NCBI GenBank assembly: GCA_963677505.2 | Contig: CAXXWB010000054.1 | Coordinates: 20,076-84,075, forward strand | Direction of reading: 5' to 3' | Origin: JBGSUZ01 sp963677505 | GTDB taxonomy: Bacteria > Bacillota > Clostridia > Peptostreptococcales > Acidaminobacteraceae | Length of the DNA: 64,000 bases | Part shown: positions 63,057-64,000 of the stretch, one piece after another | How the letters are laid out: every line of letters starts with the position of its first letter | Position numbering within the stretch: the stretch's first letter is position 1 | Program-made: the position numbers and the translations under genes | Notes under the pieces: generated by a model | What the model saw: only the letters and a program-made list of their open reading frames with translations | Database searches by the model: none | What the model was told of the DNA's origin: nothing

Positions 63057-63105
63057 TTATTAAACTTGTTATTATGAGGTTGTGAAGTAATAATAAGTTT
63101 AATAA
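63057..63105 (+). promoter_or_regulatory. 18-bp-arm inverted repeat before the LysE-family gene
   Basis: TTATTAAACTTGTTATTA (63057-63074) and TAATAATAAGTTTAATAA (63088-63105) are complementary at 17 of 18 positions around a 13-base spacer (TGAGGTTGTGAAG). The pair lies between the MocR-type gene and the exporter gene. It could be the MocR operator, or an RNA hairpin in the leader; no T run follows, so it is not a simple terminator. Confidence 0.6.
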
Positions 63106-63127
63106 ATGGACGGGAGCTGTGAAAAGT

Positions 63128-63733
63128 ATGGGACAAATATTATTGCAAGGATTTTTGGTTGGTTTAGCTTATGTGGCACCTATAGGGATGCAAAACGCGT
63201 ACGTAATTAATTCAGCGGCAAAATTTACTAAAGGGAAGTCCATTCAGGTGGCTTTGATTACTATTTTCTTTGACATCAGTTTAGCACTGTCCTGTTTTTT
63301 TGGTATAGGCTTGCTACTGTTACGATTTAAATTTTTAGAACAGATTATTTTAGGTGTAGGGAGTATTGCCGTTTGCTATATTGGCTATTCCTTATTGAAA
63401 AGCAAATCAGAAGGCATTGGAGAATCTGATCTTAAAACATCGTTGTTGGCAACAGTTGCAATGTGTTTTACGGTAACGTGGTTTAACCCTCAAGCCATTA
63501 TTGATGGAACCATGTTGGTGGGCGGGTTTAAAGCCAGTCTTAGTCCTGAACAAGGTTATTGGTTTATTTCAGGGGTCGCACTGGCTTCAATGACTTGGTT
63601 TATGAGTTTGGCCCTCCTCGTAAATAAATTTAGACATCTTATGACGGCGAAAGTTTTAACAAACGTGAATAGAGTTTGTGGTGTGGTCATTATTTATTTT
63701 GGTATACGCATAGGTTTGCAACTGTTTCAATAA
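63128..63733 (+). CDS. LysE family amino acid exporter
   Basis: The 201-residue membrane protein has six helices with the LysE/ArgO signature GLAYVAPIGMQNAYVINSA near the start and FNPQAIIDGTML in the middle (N-P-Q-A motif). Family members export lysine or arginine and related basic amino acids. GGGAG lies 11 bases before ATG 63128; GTG 63119 is an alternative 2 bases from the site. It lies downstream of the MocR-type gene and its dyad. Confidence 0.88.
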   Translation: MGQILLQGFLVGLAYVAPIGMQNAYVINSAAKFTKGKSIQVALITIFFDISLALSCFFGIGLLLLRFKFLEQIILGVGSIAVCYIGYSLLKSKSEGIGESDLKTSLLATVAMCFTVTWFNPQAIIDGTMLVGGFKASLSPEQGYWFISGVALASMTWFMSLALLVNKFRHLMTAKVLTNVNRVCGVVIIYFGIRIGLQLFQ

Positions 63734-63818
63734 ACATTTATTTTGATTTCGTAAAGTGTATATAAATGTAATTTTATCTTGCATTCTTTAGGGTATAATG
63801 ATAAATGGAGGTGGGCCA

Positions 63819-64000
63819 ATGGAAACTTTGATCCAACATTTATCAGAAGCTATAGCAGCGGCTAAAAAAGTTGCCTTTATGGAGCCACAACGATCCTTTG
63901 AAATGGCTGAGAAAGCGCTAAAGACAGCTAAGAAAAACCACCTTAGAATTCAAGAAGCATCGGCTTTTTTTGTGATGGCTTTAGCCTGTCGATCTATGAC
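63819..64000 (+). CDS. helical (TPR-like) protein, 5' end only
   Basis: The frame starts at ATG 63819 after GGAGG and runs off the window: METLIQHLSEAIAAAKKVAF, then RSFEMAEKALKTAKKNHL and EASAFFVMALACRSM. The amphipathic helices and Ala-rich repeats fit a TPR-like domain, such as those at the N-terminus of GGDEF or kinase sensors, but the rest is missing. TATAAT at 63794-63799 is a candidate -10. Confidence 0.6.
   Translation, partial: METLIQHLSEAIAAAKKVAFMEPQRSFEMAEKALKTAKKNHLRIQEASAFFVMALACRSM

Noticed and set aside
1..64000. tRNA, rRNA or CRISPR array
   Set aside because: No cloverleaf, ribosomal core sequence or regularly spaced repeats were seen.

Overview
The window is a low-GC chromosomal segment, most likely from an anaerobic, spore-forming-lineage member of the Firmicutes (Clostridia). 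The reasons are AT-rich intergenic DNA, strong AGGAGG ribosome binding sites, several TTG starts, U-tailed hairpin terminators, a GerMN-domain lipoprotein, a TM1266-like small protein, an Fe-S flavoprotein with a HypA nickel chaperone, and many LacI, MarR, GntR, MocR and ArsR-like regulators. I see no rRNA, tRNA or CRISPR array. The species cannot be named from sequence alone.

Layout: 1-1.6 kb holds the end of a DUF3006-type gene, two decayed coding remnants and a secreted protein with a duplicated domain. 2.4-8.9 kb holds lemA with a TPM-domain gene, a marR-MATE efflux operon with three GTTG/CAAC dyads at its promoter, a flavodoxin-like gene, a TM1266-like gene and topB interrupted by two compensating frameshifts. 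9.1-15.0 kb is a complete ribose operon rbsRKDACB with a LacI-type operator. sstT follows. 16.9-27.1 kb is a signalling island: two hybrid histidine kinases ending in HPt domains, a REC-GGDEF protein, a REC-HD-GYP protein and a lone sugar-type binding lipoprotein. The second kinase is split by two single-base insertions in homopolymers. A GreA/Rnk-like gene and an intact IS1182-type element follow.

29.4-34.5 kb (minus strand) encodes an ABC importer with a DUF3798 binding lipoprotein. 34.7-44.9 kb is a mixed region: hflX, DUF3298 and GerMN lipoproteins, a large unknown membrane protein, three GNAT acetyltransferases, an AraC/GyrI regulator, a DUF4230 protein and a phosphotransferase-like remnant. 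44.2-48.2 kb pairs a FadR-type GntR repressor with a divergent multi-Fe-S FAD oxidoreductase and hypA; two FadR-type operators lie in the shared promoter region. 48.3-51 kb has a small exported protein and an orphan Cache histidine kinase.

51.0-61.5 kb is a peptide-use locus. An ArsR-like repressor and an alpha/beta hydrolase diverge from oppABCDF, which runs straight into tldD-tldE, so peptide import is linked to intracellular peptide cleavage. The window ends with a MocR-type regulator, a LysE-family exporter preceded by an 18-bp-arm inverted repeat, and the start of a helical-repeat protein.

The most unusual elements are the c-di-GMP phosphorelay island with its transporter-less binding protein, the opp-tldDE coupling, the FadR-controlled flavoprotein/HypA pair, the MocR/LysE dyad, and the four frameshifts in topB and the hybrid kinase, which are either real decay or sequencing errors.
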